From Owenia fusiformis (Eukaryota > Annelida > Polychaeta > Sabellida > Oweniidae): a DNA stretch of 64,000 nt. The translations under genes and the position numbers were made by a program. Under the pieces are notes generated by a model. It was given only the letters and a program-made list of their open reading frames with translations, was not told the origin of the DNA and searched no databases. The DNA is taken from positions 19,537,936 through 19,601,935 of the forward strand of contig CAIIXF020000006.1 of NCBI GenBank assembly GCA_903813345.2, in the 5' to 3' direction. Positions 46,301 to 57,750 of this stretch are shown piece after piece (the stretch's first letter is position 1; each line of letters opens with the position of its first letter).

Positions 46301-49300
46301 AGCAGTTTTTGACACCTAAGCAGGGTAGACTAGTGGCGTAAACTGAGGCTACTTTGCGGTTGAACGTCGTGGGATACGGAGGTCCCGCGTTCGAGCCCCA
46401 GGTACGGAGTTGTTGATCATTGTCACTACGGACACCCGGTCCGAAGGTCCAACCGTTTACCGGCCCTTGGCATGGGTTGGTTCTCTGGCCGCTCTTGCCG
46501 GAGACAGATTGTGAGACTGTGGTTTCTCTGGCCGCTCTTGCCGGAGACAGATTGTGAGACTGTGGTTGGTTCCTCCACTAACGTGCTTTAGTAAACTCCG
46601 GGAGTCATATAGTATGGTAGCGGGCCCCCACCAAGGGCAGTAGTGGAACGACGCGAATCGGTCCCAGTATGGTTGCCTTGCAACTGAAGAGACTCGAGGA
46701 AATCATGCCATTCGCAGTGACCCAGAAAAGACTTTTGCTTCTTTATTTGACGTTTTAATTCATTTATTTACATACTTTATTCATATTACTTTCCAGGCAG
46801 TTATGATTTTTATTGGTCAAATGAATGAACGAGACGTATAGATACTATTAAATACATCTAGATAGTATCAAAACCATAATTCGATTTGTCGGACATATAT
46901 AAAATAACACTTGAAAACACAACACACATAGCTGCAATATCCGTAGCATTTGGCACTGTCGGTTCCCACGCTCTGTCATTTTGTGCGGTCATAATAAGAT
47001 AAGGAGGTACGGTTGATTGAACCATGGGCTTTCAACAGAGTCCAGAAATTGGCATGGATACTTTGAGAAATGAGGTAGCAACAAAAGGAAACACCTGATA
47101 TAATCCAGAAATGTACACACCATTGTTTTCGTTAGTTATGGCAAGGCCCCGGAGGAAAAACAGCATTCGTGGGTAGCTTAATTTTTGTACCAATTAGAGC
47201 CATGACTTAAACTCAACCAAGAACGGTGGAGCAAAGTCACTATGGGTCCCAATTGAGAATCAATTCAAATCAAAATCCAATTGAGAATCAGATGACCTGC
47301 TAAGTCTAGTATTGATTTGTCCCTAAATAGATATTAAAGGGGCGCTGAATATTGGATAATGAGCACCATTTTAAACTGCCAATTAAAACATGTATTCAAT
47401 GTTTCAAAATAATGATACTGAAATATTGGGCAAAATAATTGATATTTCGTTTGTGGAATGAAAACTGATGATAGAGATAATATCAGTAGCCAACAACTAT
47501 ATAAGCAATTTAAACATGGAAGTGATGCCAATTTCGAAGTATTGTATGAAAAGAAATGTTTGTGAAATGGTTAGAAAATTAAATAATTTCAGAATTAATG
47601 GGATAATTGAGGCACACATTGATAAAAATCACACTTGGATTTGGAAAGATTTAAAGTAAAACAAATGAATGCGTTTCTTATTATTTCCATGACAACATAT
47701 CTTGCCCTCTCTCCATGACAACAATTTTTGGCCCCATCAGCACAAGATCGAAAATACAGTAATTATCAAGTTCAATAAGAAATGTGAAACTTTGTATTTA
47801 ATAGCACAATTATTTATTTCTACCAATGAAACAATACAGTATAGATAAATGTTTATCCATTGAATACAGAATTTACCGCGGTTAAATATATTTTATGAAG
47901 TACAGGGTTTACCATAATCAAACATAAATAACAGAATTATGACTTTATCCTCTTTGAAATACAGAAATTGATGGTTCACTGGAATTAAGTTTGTTGAGAC
48001 GACCCCTCAATCCAAAACGCCTAGCATCAGTTAAAAAAATTCTGGCCACAACTGAGATGTAAAGATGTTCAAAGATTTTAAATTAAGCTTTATCTGAAAA
48101 TATGTTTTTGCGCAATAAACTTTTAATTGAATATGAATATATAAACAAAAGATTAACAACATCCAGTCTCATATTTAAAATTTTAAAGTTAAAACATTGT
48201 GGAAGTAGATAAAAATCATGTAGAATTTGAACCAAGGTGTATGATAAAGTAATATATAAACTATCTATTTTATATGCTGATACAGTAGAATTTCTCTTGG
48301 CTTTTCAACATAGAATTGACTTTTCAGGCTCCACTTTTATTATTCTATGCCTATATAATGTTACTGTGCACTGTCATACATGTACTTAATCATTAATCTA
48401 CATGACGTTTTGAAAGAGTATTGAGCTAGATTCAAAGCACCGTTCTTGCGAGTTTCAAATGAAAATATTGAAAAATGCGCGAGTATGAGGACTGCAACTT
48501 TGTATATCTACACTGACAATTGAACTTGAAATTCCCGGTGTAAATATAGTCCCACGCGGAAGTGCACGTCATAAAACTGATGGGTTAAGGCAATGTGCCG
48601 TTTTACTGGCACGGATTTCGGTACAACGCGCATCGGTAAGCCTTTTCGGCACAATGCGCGTCGGTATAATGGCTTTTGGTATAATGCGCGTCGGTATAAT
48701 GGGTTTCGGTATAATAGGCGTCGGTATAATAGGTAGTAAGCTAGCACCCAAAAATGTATTAGTTCGTGAACAAATTGAAATTACTTGTTTCTTATGTATT
48801 TTTATGTGATACTTCAGAAAATGTTTGTCTGACGCGCCGTATCCGGGGCGAAAGTTGTCAAATTGGCGTTTTCGACCCTAAAGTGGAAAATTACAGGGGG
48901 TACTTTATCATCATAGAATAAATCATTCAGTTGGTCTTCAATCATCATAATAATTTTATGGGGAGTTGATTGGATCATGCTGAGGTAGTATATTAAGTTT
49001 CAATCACCTGTCACTCATGGTTGCCATGGAAACCACAATTTTCATTGAAAAATCCTTAATTTTGGCAAAACCTGCACAGGTACATAATATAGAATGAGGA
49101 TTTTTTTTCAAATCAACAGATATAAGAATATTTTAGCACACCCAAAATTGCCAGGGAAGTTCAAGCATTTGTTTAAGCATAAAGGATATTGCAATTTATA
49201 TAATTGGTAAGTGTCAAAGACCATACTACTACATAAGTGATCAAAAGTGGGCGTCGCCCCCATATTAGTGAATGAATACCATTCTCTGAAAAGACAGAGT

Positions 49301-52300
49301 TTAACTTGACTTTTGAGATTCATTTATATTGAAGTTCTTTGAATATACTTAATATCATGCATTTCTGGTAAATATAATGTACTAGTACATCTAAGTGTAA
49401 AAGTTGTTGCATGGGGAGCGGGGGGGGGGTGGTAGTAACAGAATTTGGATGGGGCAGAGCTAATCAGCCTTAGTATAATTCTCATTTATATAGTTCTGGA
49501 TTTTCAAAGGTTACATCTTCTGGGTCTTCTTCATTTTCATTTCAATATGTAGGTACTACATTTTACATGATTGGTGCCAAAGACCATACCATTACATAGG
49601 TGATCAAAAGTAGGCAGCATCACCTTCATAATAGTAGATGATTACCATTCTCTATAAATACAGGGTTTAAGTAGAATTTTCGAGATATATATATATTTAT
49701 CATTTATACTTCTTTGATTATATACTTAATATCAACCATTTCAGGTAATTAATGTACATCTCACTGGTGTCAGTTGAGAAGATATTTATAGTTTTCAATG
49801 ACTTAAGCTACTTTATAGTTGATGTAATACTTTGATATTTGAACTAAACCAGGCTTATATGGCATATACCATCGCTCGATACTGACCAGTGACACCTGAG
49901 TTTTATAGTTATTGCATGAGAGGCAGGTTGAGAGAGAGAGAGGGGGGGGGGTGGGCTAGTAATAGAAACTGGAAGGGGGCAGCACTAATCAGCTTCAAGT
50001 ATAAATCTCATAATACTTCGTTCTGGATTTACTAAGGAACATGTACATCTTCTAGGTCTTCTTCATATTCATCTCAATATATAGGATATTACAATAAACA
50101 TGATAGGTAAGTGTCCAAGACCAAACAATTACATAAGTGATCAAAAGTGGGAATCGCCCCAACAACAGTATATGGTTCATTCTCTACAAACAGAGGTCAA
50201 CTTGAGTTTTAAGATCATCCAGTGATCTCCCCAGGATTTCTTCTCAGGTGGGTACAAAATTTTCATTTTCACAATTCAGACCAAAATTGGTCAAAATATG
50301 CCAATTTTTCATGATTTTCTCACTTTCATGTGGGTGCATATGGATTTTCAGGTGGGTGCAAACATATTTTCAAAATCTAAGGTGGGTGCTGCACCCACTT
50401 GCTTATGCTTGGAAGATCACTTTCATCTATACTTCTATTATTTAAGAAATATAGACTGAAGAGCAGGTGTTATATTGACAAATATACTCCACATGGCTAG
50501 GCAAGGGAGTGAGGGGTTCGAAAGCTTTTGTACCTAGCCCTAAGGGGTCATTGTCAATATCACGCCTGCTCTGAGGTATACAGGGTGTTCCAAAAGTAAC
50601 AGGACTGGTGCTGGTATTTTGTTAAATATGCACCAATTGTCTTCAAAATTTTACATAATGTACTTTCATGTATTCTAACTAATACTGCAACGTTTCGCCA
50701 GGAATTATAAAATTCTGGTAGAGTTATGATTGCTTTGGTAACATGACATCACAATACCCGGGGCAACATTCCAAGCAGAAAATTTCACAGACTTATAAGC
50801 ATTTTGTACATCCCATATCAAAGTTGAAATGCAACAACTGGTAGGAATTACATTTGCTTTACATCATTTGATATTCCTATTCGTATCTTCTACTTTGAAA
50901 AATAGGCTCCTCTAGAGTAGCACTCTATATCCATAACTCAAACACATGAGTGAACCCATTTAAGGACATTGCAGGGTTGATTGGACAACTTGGAGAAGGT
51001 CGCATTCTCATCTTTAAAGGTTTTACCGAGCAGATAAGCATTCTATTCTCCATATGAGTAATATGAGATATTGCATGATCAGAAGAGTATGGTGCATGGT
51101 CTTATACTTCAAGACCTAGCTCCTCCATAGCTGCAGTGGTCTTTAATGCTGACTTGCTGGCAGGCGGGTTGTCAAGATGGATGACTGGCCTCAAATTGGG
51201 TCTTTTCCGAAACTCAACCATGAATTTTGCAGACTGTTATACATAATGATATTCCGGGAAATTAAATAAATATTATTATTATGAAAATCATACTTGAATC
51301 TGAGTTGTATTGCAAAACCATTGCAACAAAGCAACTAATAAAACAAACAAGAAACGTTGTACTGTAATAGGTGAATTAGATACTTTTTTCGGTTATACAA
51401 AAATCTTAGATATCACATTTTCATGAAAAAGTTGCCCCGGGTATTGTGATGTCATGCTACTATAGAAACCATAACTCTACCCGCATTTTATTATTTTTTC
51501 TGAAACTTTACAATCTTAGTTGCAATACTTCAAAGCACAATTTGTGAAAATTTGAAGACACTTGGTGCAGAATTGACAAAATGCCAGCACCAGTCCTGTT
51601 ACTTTTGGAACACCCTGTATATTACAATTCAAACATGAAAACTCCCCAAAATTTTTTGAATATTCAACTTATGGTCTGCCATTACTACAGCCCTCTTGAT
51701 GTCACATATTACTCGTATTACCAAGGGTAGTGTTGACGAATATACCCTGGGTAAAATATTGACTTTGTTCACAGTTCATAGAAGGCGTGAATACAGTCAT
51801 GTTCGAATATAATTTACATAAAACATTTCTCATAAATATGTTTAGTAGTATAGTTTTTACGTGGGGTGAGGGTGGGGAAGTGGTTACAGACCTCTCCCTC
51901 CCAATTATTCTGTTACTACTCCCATCTAGGGCCTGGCATACTATATGCAGCCTTCATACATTCGCTAGATTAAGTAAGTGCCATGCTTTGAAGGGGCAGG
52001 ATAGCACATTTTAAAAAGATGGAGCACCATATTGTGTCCCAGCTGAATGACTCTCAAATCTGCAAGTGTTTAGTAGTATTTTCTCTTAAGAGATTGTTGA
52101 TATATCAATATCATGCAATAAAACAAAAGAACGAAAATGATCAGACTATGAGAAGGCTCATCTATAGTTGTTATTGTATTGTCATCACTACACATTCTGA
52201 TACTCATAGCATCTTTCTGTCTCACCTGAAGGGCTGTGAAATAAAATGTCATGGTTTATCATGATGATCACTAGAAAGGATATGGCATTTCCCACCTGCT

Positions 52301-55300
52301 ACACAGTAGATTTTTTCATGGCATATTCTGGTCTTTATCATTCAATTAAGTGTAACTGGTATAGTTGCTTCTTATTTGCATCCTTATTCATGAACTCATT
52401 CTAATCTTAAGGGACTCATGTTTTTCTACATTTGATAAGGTGATGTGCCACCACCCTCTTCTCCTATCAGGTTCGTTTATAGAATTTTGGATTTAATTAT
52501 CACATAATCACTCTGCTGTTAGAAGTATCTTGAAAAACATGTATTTTCTGCCAGCTCCAGAAACAAAACAACCCATCAGAGAATCCATGAAATTTAGTAT
52601 ATTTCCTTAGGGCCCATATGGGCCCAGAGAGTAATATTGTCACAAGGAATAAACACATTTTCAATCCATCTCTCATGTGCATTTTAAAGATTACATATCT
52701 TTCATTTCATATATTTATTCCTTCAATCAATGTGTTAGGATAAGCACAGAATACAGCAAAGTGTAGTGCTGCCATGCTGGACAAACAAAAGAAGACTGAT
52801 TAATATAAAAAACATTTATGTTAAGCCACAATGTCTTACACCAGCAAAACCAGATAAACCAATTGAAATAGAAGTTTAGACCCCATACTAAAACAATCAA
52901 AGACTATGAAGGAACCGACATCAGTCTTCTTCCACCTTGTCAAGAGCTTACTACAAAGCAATTATCGTGCATATGGCCCATATTGTAAACCCTGACATTC
53001 CAGCAGGACATGGGTATTGACTGGTATTCTCATACAAATGATTGTTGATATAGCACCAGGAGATGAATCAGAAAGACTCCAGAAGATGTATCTTATGAAA
53101 TCCAGAACTCTGAAGATGAAATTGATACTAAATGCTGACTTGTTCCCCCCACACCTCCAAATTCTGTTACTACCCCCCCCCTCCCATATAACTATATACA
53201 GTATATTGAGATAACTAAGAAGACCCAGAAAATACCCAATTCTGTTACTAACCCAACCCCTCCTCATGCAATAACCATTGCTCTGAGTTGTACATTATTT
53301 ACCAGAAAAAATATAATCACAGAAGTCCAATGTAAATGTATCTCAAGTCAAGTTTAACTCTGGTTTTATAGAGAATAGCAATCATCTACTCTAGTATGGG
53401 GGTGACGCCCAGTTTTGATTACTTGTGTAATTGTATGTTCTTTGACACTGACCAATCATGTAAGTTGTAATATCCCATATATTGAGATGAATATGAAGAA
53501 GACCCAGAAGATGTACCCCATGAAATCCAGATATATGTAGATGAGTTTCATACTTAAGGTTGATTAGCTCTGCCTCCTCCCAATTCTTTTACTAGCCCCC
53601 CTCTGTACCCCCCCCCCCCCCCATGCAATAACTATAACACTAAGATGTACATTATTTACTAGAAATGCTTGATATAAAATATAATCAAATAAGTCTAGTG
53701 TAAATGTATCTCAAAAGTCACGTTAAACTCTGTTTTTATAGAGTATAGCAATCATCTACTATTATGGGGGCGACGCCCACTTTTGATCACTCATGTAATT
53801 GTATGTTCTTTGACACTGACCAATCATGTAAATTGCAATATCCTTTATATTTAAACAAATGTTTGAACTGTACTGGTTATTTTGAGTGTGCTAAAATGTG
53901 CTGATATGTGTGGATTCAAAAAATAATCCATATTCTACATGATGTACATGTTCAGGTTTTGCAAAATTAAGGATATTTTGAACGAAAATTGTGGTTTCCA
54001 TGACAACCATGAGTGACAGAGCATTGAAATTTTACATACTACCTCAGCATGATCCAATCAACTCCCCATAAAATTATTATGATGATTGAAGACTAACAGA
54101 ATGATTTATTCAGTGATGATAAAGTACCCCCTGTAATTTTCCATTTTAGGGTCGAAAACACCAATTTGACAACTTTCGCCCCGGATATGGCACGTCAGAC
54201 AAACATTTTCTGAAGTATCACATAAAAATACATAAGAAACAAGTAATTTCAATTTGTTCACGAACTAATACATTTTTGGGTGCTAGCTTACTACCTATAA
54301 TGAGGTGATCCCACTTCAAAGAACTTATTCTGGAGAGATTTGCTTCATGATAAACGCACTGGAGAGATTTGCTTCATGATAAACGCACTGTTAACCCTAA
54401 CCGTGGCAACTACGCTAATTGTAGTCGGACCATTAGAAAATAACATTTATTATAGGCAAACGCGCGCCGATTTCTGAAATTGCATAGATAATCGAAAAGC
54501 ACACAATTGAATCTACATACACTGTTCGATTGCACCATCACATTGAACGTCGTGTGAAATCAGGTGATGTAACCCCCCCCCCCCCCCCCCCTATCACACC
54601 AAACTAGTTTTTACCCGTTCTTGCCAGTCCTACGAAAACGTCGTAAAACGGGCTCAATCTGGCTGTGGTCGGGAAATATGTCTAAAATAATTAGCTACTT
54701 TGTTCATAAACAGTCTTCAATACGTCCATCTCATTCGCAGTTCGTTCAGGTCGCACCACGTCGGTGTGCAACGTCGTATAACGCGTCCCTTAGTCTAGAA
54801 GGTCATCATGACCTGATTACAGAACGGTATGGTCGCCATCGAATTTTGAATCATTTCAAAATTCTAAAATCACCTTCCCGTCTGAGAACGTTCATGAAAT
54901 TCATAAATAGTCCTTAGAAAGTTGCAGCTACGTTCATTCCGTTCGCACACAGTTTAAACCCAGTTTTGAAGAACGCACTGGCAACTTGTTTGGTGTGATA
55001 CCTATATTTTTGCTAACTCGTTCATAAGCAGTCTTTAATACGTTCTTAATCAGTTTAAACCCGTTTGCAATTAGTTCTACCTCGTTCTCAATACGTCCTC
55101 AGACAGTTCAACTCGTTGTAAAAACGTCCCTAGTTGGATTGAAGTACGACGATTCCGTTCGTAGTACGTCCAGCTCGTCGTTAGTACGTTGTCTCTCGTT
55201 CTAATAGTAGAACGTGACGACCACGAGAGCATTTTGAGCATGTTCTAAGTTTTAGAGGACCTACCCATTCAAGCACGTTCGATGAAGTTTGTAAATAGAC

Positions 55301-55860
55301 CCCAAACGGTTCTAAGTACGTCCAGTCCGTTCGTACACAGTTGAAGCCCGTTTTCGAGAACGTATTGAGAACTAGTTTGGTGTGATAGCAGGGTTAATAC
55401 AATTTATGTAACTCGAATTTTTGGGGGATTCGAATTCCAACATGTTTCTTTATACAATAATCAGGGAATGAAATCAAATTTCCTTTATATTATACTCTTT
55501 ATCTTTTAAAGAGCCATTGTTAATTCTGACTACCACTGAGTAAGCGAATAATTTTGGTAGCCTTTAAGCTCCATATCTTTACATTTAGAGGTGCAATTCA
55601 TGTTTATTTTCTATCATCCGACTCTAATGTTTTAGTACAAAACACAATTATGTAATATTTAACTCCAGACGGTATAAATCAATTATGTTTCAGAATCCAA
55701 TATGAAAAAATGTTAAATCCATACATTGTAAGTTGGATTCAAAAAAGAACAAGTTGTAAAGATACCTATCATTAGCGAGTTTGACTATACCTGTTACACA
55801 TTGTACGAGTCCCAGGCACATAAACAACAACAGCAACTCGTGTACCAGTGTATTTGTCAT
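40375..55860 (-). CDS. CBM2-like mucin membrane protein, paralog 3 (complete)
   Basis: Minus-strand exons 55860-55791, 43836-43703 and 42081-40375 give 636 residues in one frame, with phases 1 and 0 as in paralog 2. Exon 1 encodes MTNTLVHELLLLFMCLGLVQ, a clear signal peptide. Residues about 24-135 are the CBM2-like domain: RGWIGNIQVYFLLSS, NGWNIRLTFSRPV, NLYNAVRVC, then GICIQ, TNCGFLATY and MHSCS. The stalk (about 145-530) holds 35 copies of a 10-residue repeat of the type TTTQSTIDPS. Next come EPEVMFLATDA, a transmembrane helix (about 590-612, ending FIVFLDLST) and a short basic tail. It should stand as an O-glycosylated, glycan-binding stalk on the cell surface. Intron 1 is nearly 12 kb and holds foldbacks and arrays. 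Confidence 0.85.
40755..41800 (-). repeat. Coding 30-bp minisatellite in mucin paralog 3
   Basis: On the plus strand the unit is close to TCAATGGTAGATTGAGTGGT plus GGTCGATGGA. It encodes the TTTQSTIDPS-type repeat. I count 35 units, with sub-blocks (the AMATTQF units) duplicated as groups, which shows recent unequal exchange. Copy number is likely to vary between individuals. Confidence 0.9.
42240..43075. repeat. Inverted arrays of a GCATATTCCGCAGG repeat around a small MITE
   Basis: The motif GGCATATTCCGCAGGTGAGT and variants occurs at about 42250-42310 and 42640-42715, and in the opposite sense at about 42955-43030. Between the inner arrays lies a 214-bp inverted-repeat element (42744-42957) with ends ACTGTATAAGTGGTA and TACCACTTATACAGT. 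The cluster lies in intron 2 of mucin paralog 3. Confidence 0.65.
43986..44575. mobile_element. Mariner-type MITE
   Basis: CAGGGTGGGCCAAAAAACGC at 43986 and GCGTTTTTTGGCCCACCCTG ending 44575, both next to TA. The interior shows no transposase. It sits in intron 1 of mucin paralog 3. Confidence 0.8.
44738..44843. repeat. Short inverted repeat
   Basis: TAGTCTAGCTACAAGCC (44745) is mirrored by GGCTTGTAGCTAGACTA (44817-44833). Both are flanked by GGTACC. It is about 100 bp in all, a minimal foldback. Confidence 0.6.
44942..45060. repeat. CGCGCATTATACCGA minisatellite, left array
   Basis: About seven units alternate GACGCGCATTATACC and GAAACCCATTATACC. The reverse complement array is at 48610-48730. 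From 45061 to 46317 I see no gene and no clear repeat. Confidence 0.75.
46318..46740 (+). mobile_element. tRNA-derived SINE, second type
   Basis: A-box-like TAGACTAGTGG (46326) and B-box-like CGTTCGAGCCC (46388) head a 420-bp, GC-richer segment ending near CCCAGAAAAG. Within it a 43-bp block (CTCTGGCCGCTCTTGCCGG...) is tandemly duplicated (46483-46568). Its base composition differs from its surroundings. The stretch 46741-48600 shows no gene and no strong repeat. Confidence 0.6.
48610..48730. repeat. GCGCGTCGGTATAAT minisatellite, right array
   Basis: Units alternate GCGCGTCGGTATAATG and GGTTTCGGTATAAT, the inverse of the 44942-45060 array. It abuts the left end of the 5.6-kb foldback. Confidence 0.75.
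50218..50408. mobile_element. Interspersed repeat, copy B
   Basis: Matches 28738-28915 over most of its length (CATTTTCACAATTCAGACCA, GGTCAAAATATGCC, GCACCCACTTGCTT). AGTGATCTCCCCAGG at the left and TTGGAAGATCACT at 50419 look like terminal inverted repeats. Confidence 0.6.
50581..51617 (-). mobile_element. Degraded mariner-like transposon
   Basis: CAGGGTGTTCCAAAAGTAAC at 50581 and GTTACTTTTGGAACACCCTG ending 51617, each flanked by TA. The arms are about 200 bp (both contain the inverted CCCGGGGCAAC segment). On the minus strand about 51240-51080 reads VIHLDNPPASKSALKTT, a decayed form of the transposase HxDNAPAHxA segment. Confidence 0.75.
54331..54390. repeat. 29-bp direct duplication
   Basis: CTGGAGAGATTTGCTTCATG followed by ATAAACGCA is present twice in succession. 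Confidence 0.7.
54592..55389. mobile_element. piggyBac-like MITE, copy 2 (composite)
   Basis: TATCACACCAAACTAGTTTT at 54587 onward, preceded by a long run of C and GTAA, and GAACTAGTTTGGTGTGATA at 55370-55388, followed by GCAGGGTTAA. An internal TTGTTTGGTGTGATA near 55000 marks a second junction, so two copies seem joined. The first half matches 39101-39661 inverted. Confidence 0.6.
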
Positions 55861-57330
55861 CTCCGAAACTCGTTCATCGTAGCAGAAGCTCGCAAAATAT
55901 TGTATTGGTCATCTCCGATGTCGGAACAACAGTTCGTAGTGAGTGTATGTGGGATGAATGTCCGTTGCTACTAATCCTGATCAATAGGAAGGTATCACTG
56001 AAAGGATTTTGTTGTCCAGATGGTATTACATTGTTGTTCTCTGTTAACACGTAGAGATATTATATATCAATCGGTGATTGATTTACAATGGAGTATATCA
56101 TAATTCACCAACGTTTCAAGTGTCAGTTGTGAATAAATAATTTAGTTCAGATAAAGACAACTATGTTTAGATGTGCAAGGTCGTCTATTCTTAATGAGCT
56201 TTGATGATTTTTTCTTTATTGAGCCCAAGTCGACAAGAAACAATACCAAAGCGAATCAATAAAGGACAAACTTGCACAGATCAGATACCAATTCAAGATT
56301 CTTTTACGTGACGCAGTAAAACTGAGTAAAATCTAAGCAACGCGTCAACATCATGGTAACGTAAAGGGATAGTAAGAGACAGAAAAATTTGCAATTGCTA
56401 AATTGATATGTTTGCTAAGATTGCCATGCTTATTTTCCAACTCACCACTTGTGTCCGGATTATATTTTTGCACGAATTTGTTTTAATTTCGATATTATTT
56501 GGCGATAACACACCCCACGAAAGTTCTACTATTTTATCTATTAAATCCTCAATAACACATATTTCCATATTCTATCAGGTATCTGAAACAAGGACAAATC
56601 GGATATAAATAGGCAAATTAATTGCTTCCAATATTTTACGCACCATTTCTATCATATACTGCCACTTTAAGGGTAAGTAAGATATCCCATCCTATAAGTA
56701 ATTGACGGCGATTTCTAATATAAAAGAAACATTAATGTTATCGAAGACTTATCAAACCATTGTCCGTAAACTAATTGCTTATTAAAAGAGCTATTAATAT
56801 AATTAGTTTTAGCTTACAAATCGAACCGAGGGAAAAAAGATAAGATATGTACGCTTGACCACGATCGATTGAATGACGTTCAAGAATAAAGAGATGATTT
56901 CTGAATTGTAGGGATTCTCATCGGGGATAAGTAGGTTACCATGGCAATCTCTTCATTTAGAATCAGATATAGCCTTTGTAAGAAGGAGATGAAAAGAGTA
57001 TCAGAACATGACGTGTACGGAAAAATTAAACCCATTGAAGAAAAAAAATCACAAATTCATTTGGGACAGAGGCATTCCGTTTGTAACATATTGCTGTTTT
57101 GTACAAAAAGTGCAATTGCAAATTATAGCAAAAATACTCATTTCTAATGCATTGACTTTAAGTTTTACATTTTTACATTGACAGTATAACCAGTTTCAAA
57201 TGAAGCCTATTTTCTGTACAAGCTTTCACTTCACTTCCTTCCAAATGTTTGGCAACATCAACTGTCTCATCGGACTACGTGTTAAATAAAGCTCGTTTCT
57301 GTTATAGACAAGGTGCATTTTCATCTATTA

Positions 57331-57490
57331 GGTAGGCCACCCAAGGGAAAGATCAATACCCGGTGATTTCAGCGGGAAGTGGCGTTTCGTTCAGTGGATA
57401 AGCACAGTGACCTACAGGGGGCGCTATCACAAACAAGTACTGCACGAACCGATAAATCCCCGGGTATTGTAACGCCCTTGGGCCACCTAG
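57331..57490. mobile_element. 160-bp inverted-repeat MITE
   Basis: GGTAGGCCACCCAAGGG with AATACCCGG (57333-57363) is mirrored by CCGGGTATTGTAACGCCCTT and GGGCCACC (57461-57487). It lies 3' of the LRR-Ig gene. From 55861 to 57330 I see no gene. A partial CACTCCC-type MITE is present at about 57235-57300. Confidence 0.6.
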
Positions 57491-57750
57491 ACTGACTTCA
57501 TGTAATTGCTAAAAATATTGCTTCAAACATAAACTGGCATAATCAGGGTTGTCAATCTTTTCTGGGGAGTACAGGTTGTGAGTCAATGTGAAAGCTTAAT
57601 GGAAGAATTAGATTTTAAATCTTTGAAACCTTCACCAAACTAGCCTACTTGAATACAAAAAATCATTAAAAAACTCAACGAGTATTTTAATGCAGGCAGA
57701 GCTCATAAAAGAGTCCTTGCGACTGAGGCAGAGTGCCACTAAATATTGTC

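Larger units (their letters stand above)
48728..54299. mobile_element. 5.6-kb foldback with modular 1.2-1.5-kb arms
   Basis: The left arm starts AGGTAGTAAGCTAGCACCCA (48731) and the right arm ends with its inverse (54295). Arm pairs recognised include CCGGGGCGAAAGTTGTCAAA, TGGGGAGTTGATTGGATCAT and GATCAAAAGTGGGCGTCGCC. Within the left arm a module of about 400 bp is repeated about three times (GATCAAAAGTGGG near 49238, GATCAAAAGTAGG near 49603 and GATCAAAAGTGGG near 50140). The right arm shows the same modules inverted (near 53420 and 53780). The centre (about 50.2-53.0 kb) holds another repeat, a mariner-type element and sequence I cannot assign. The whole unit lies in intron 1 of mucin paralog 3. 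Confidence 0.75.
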
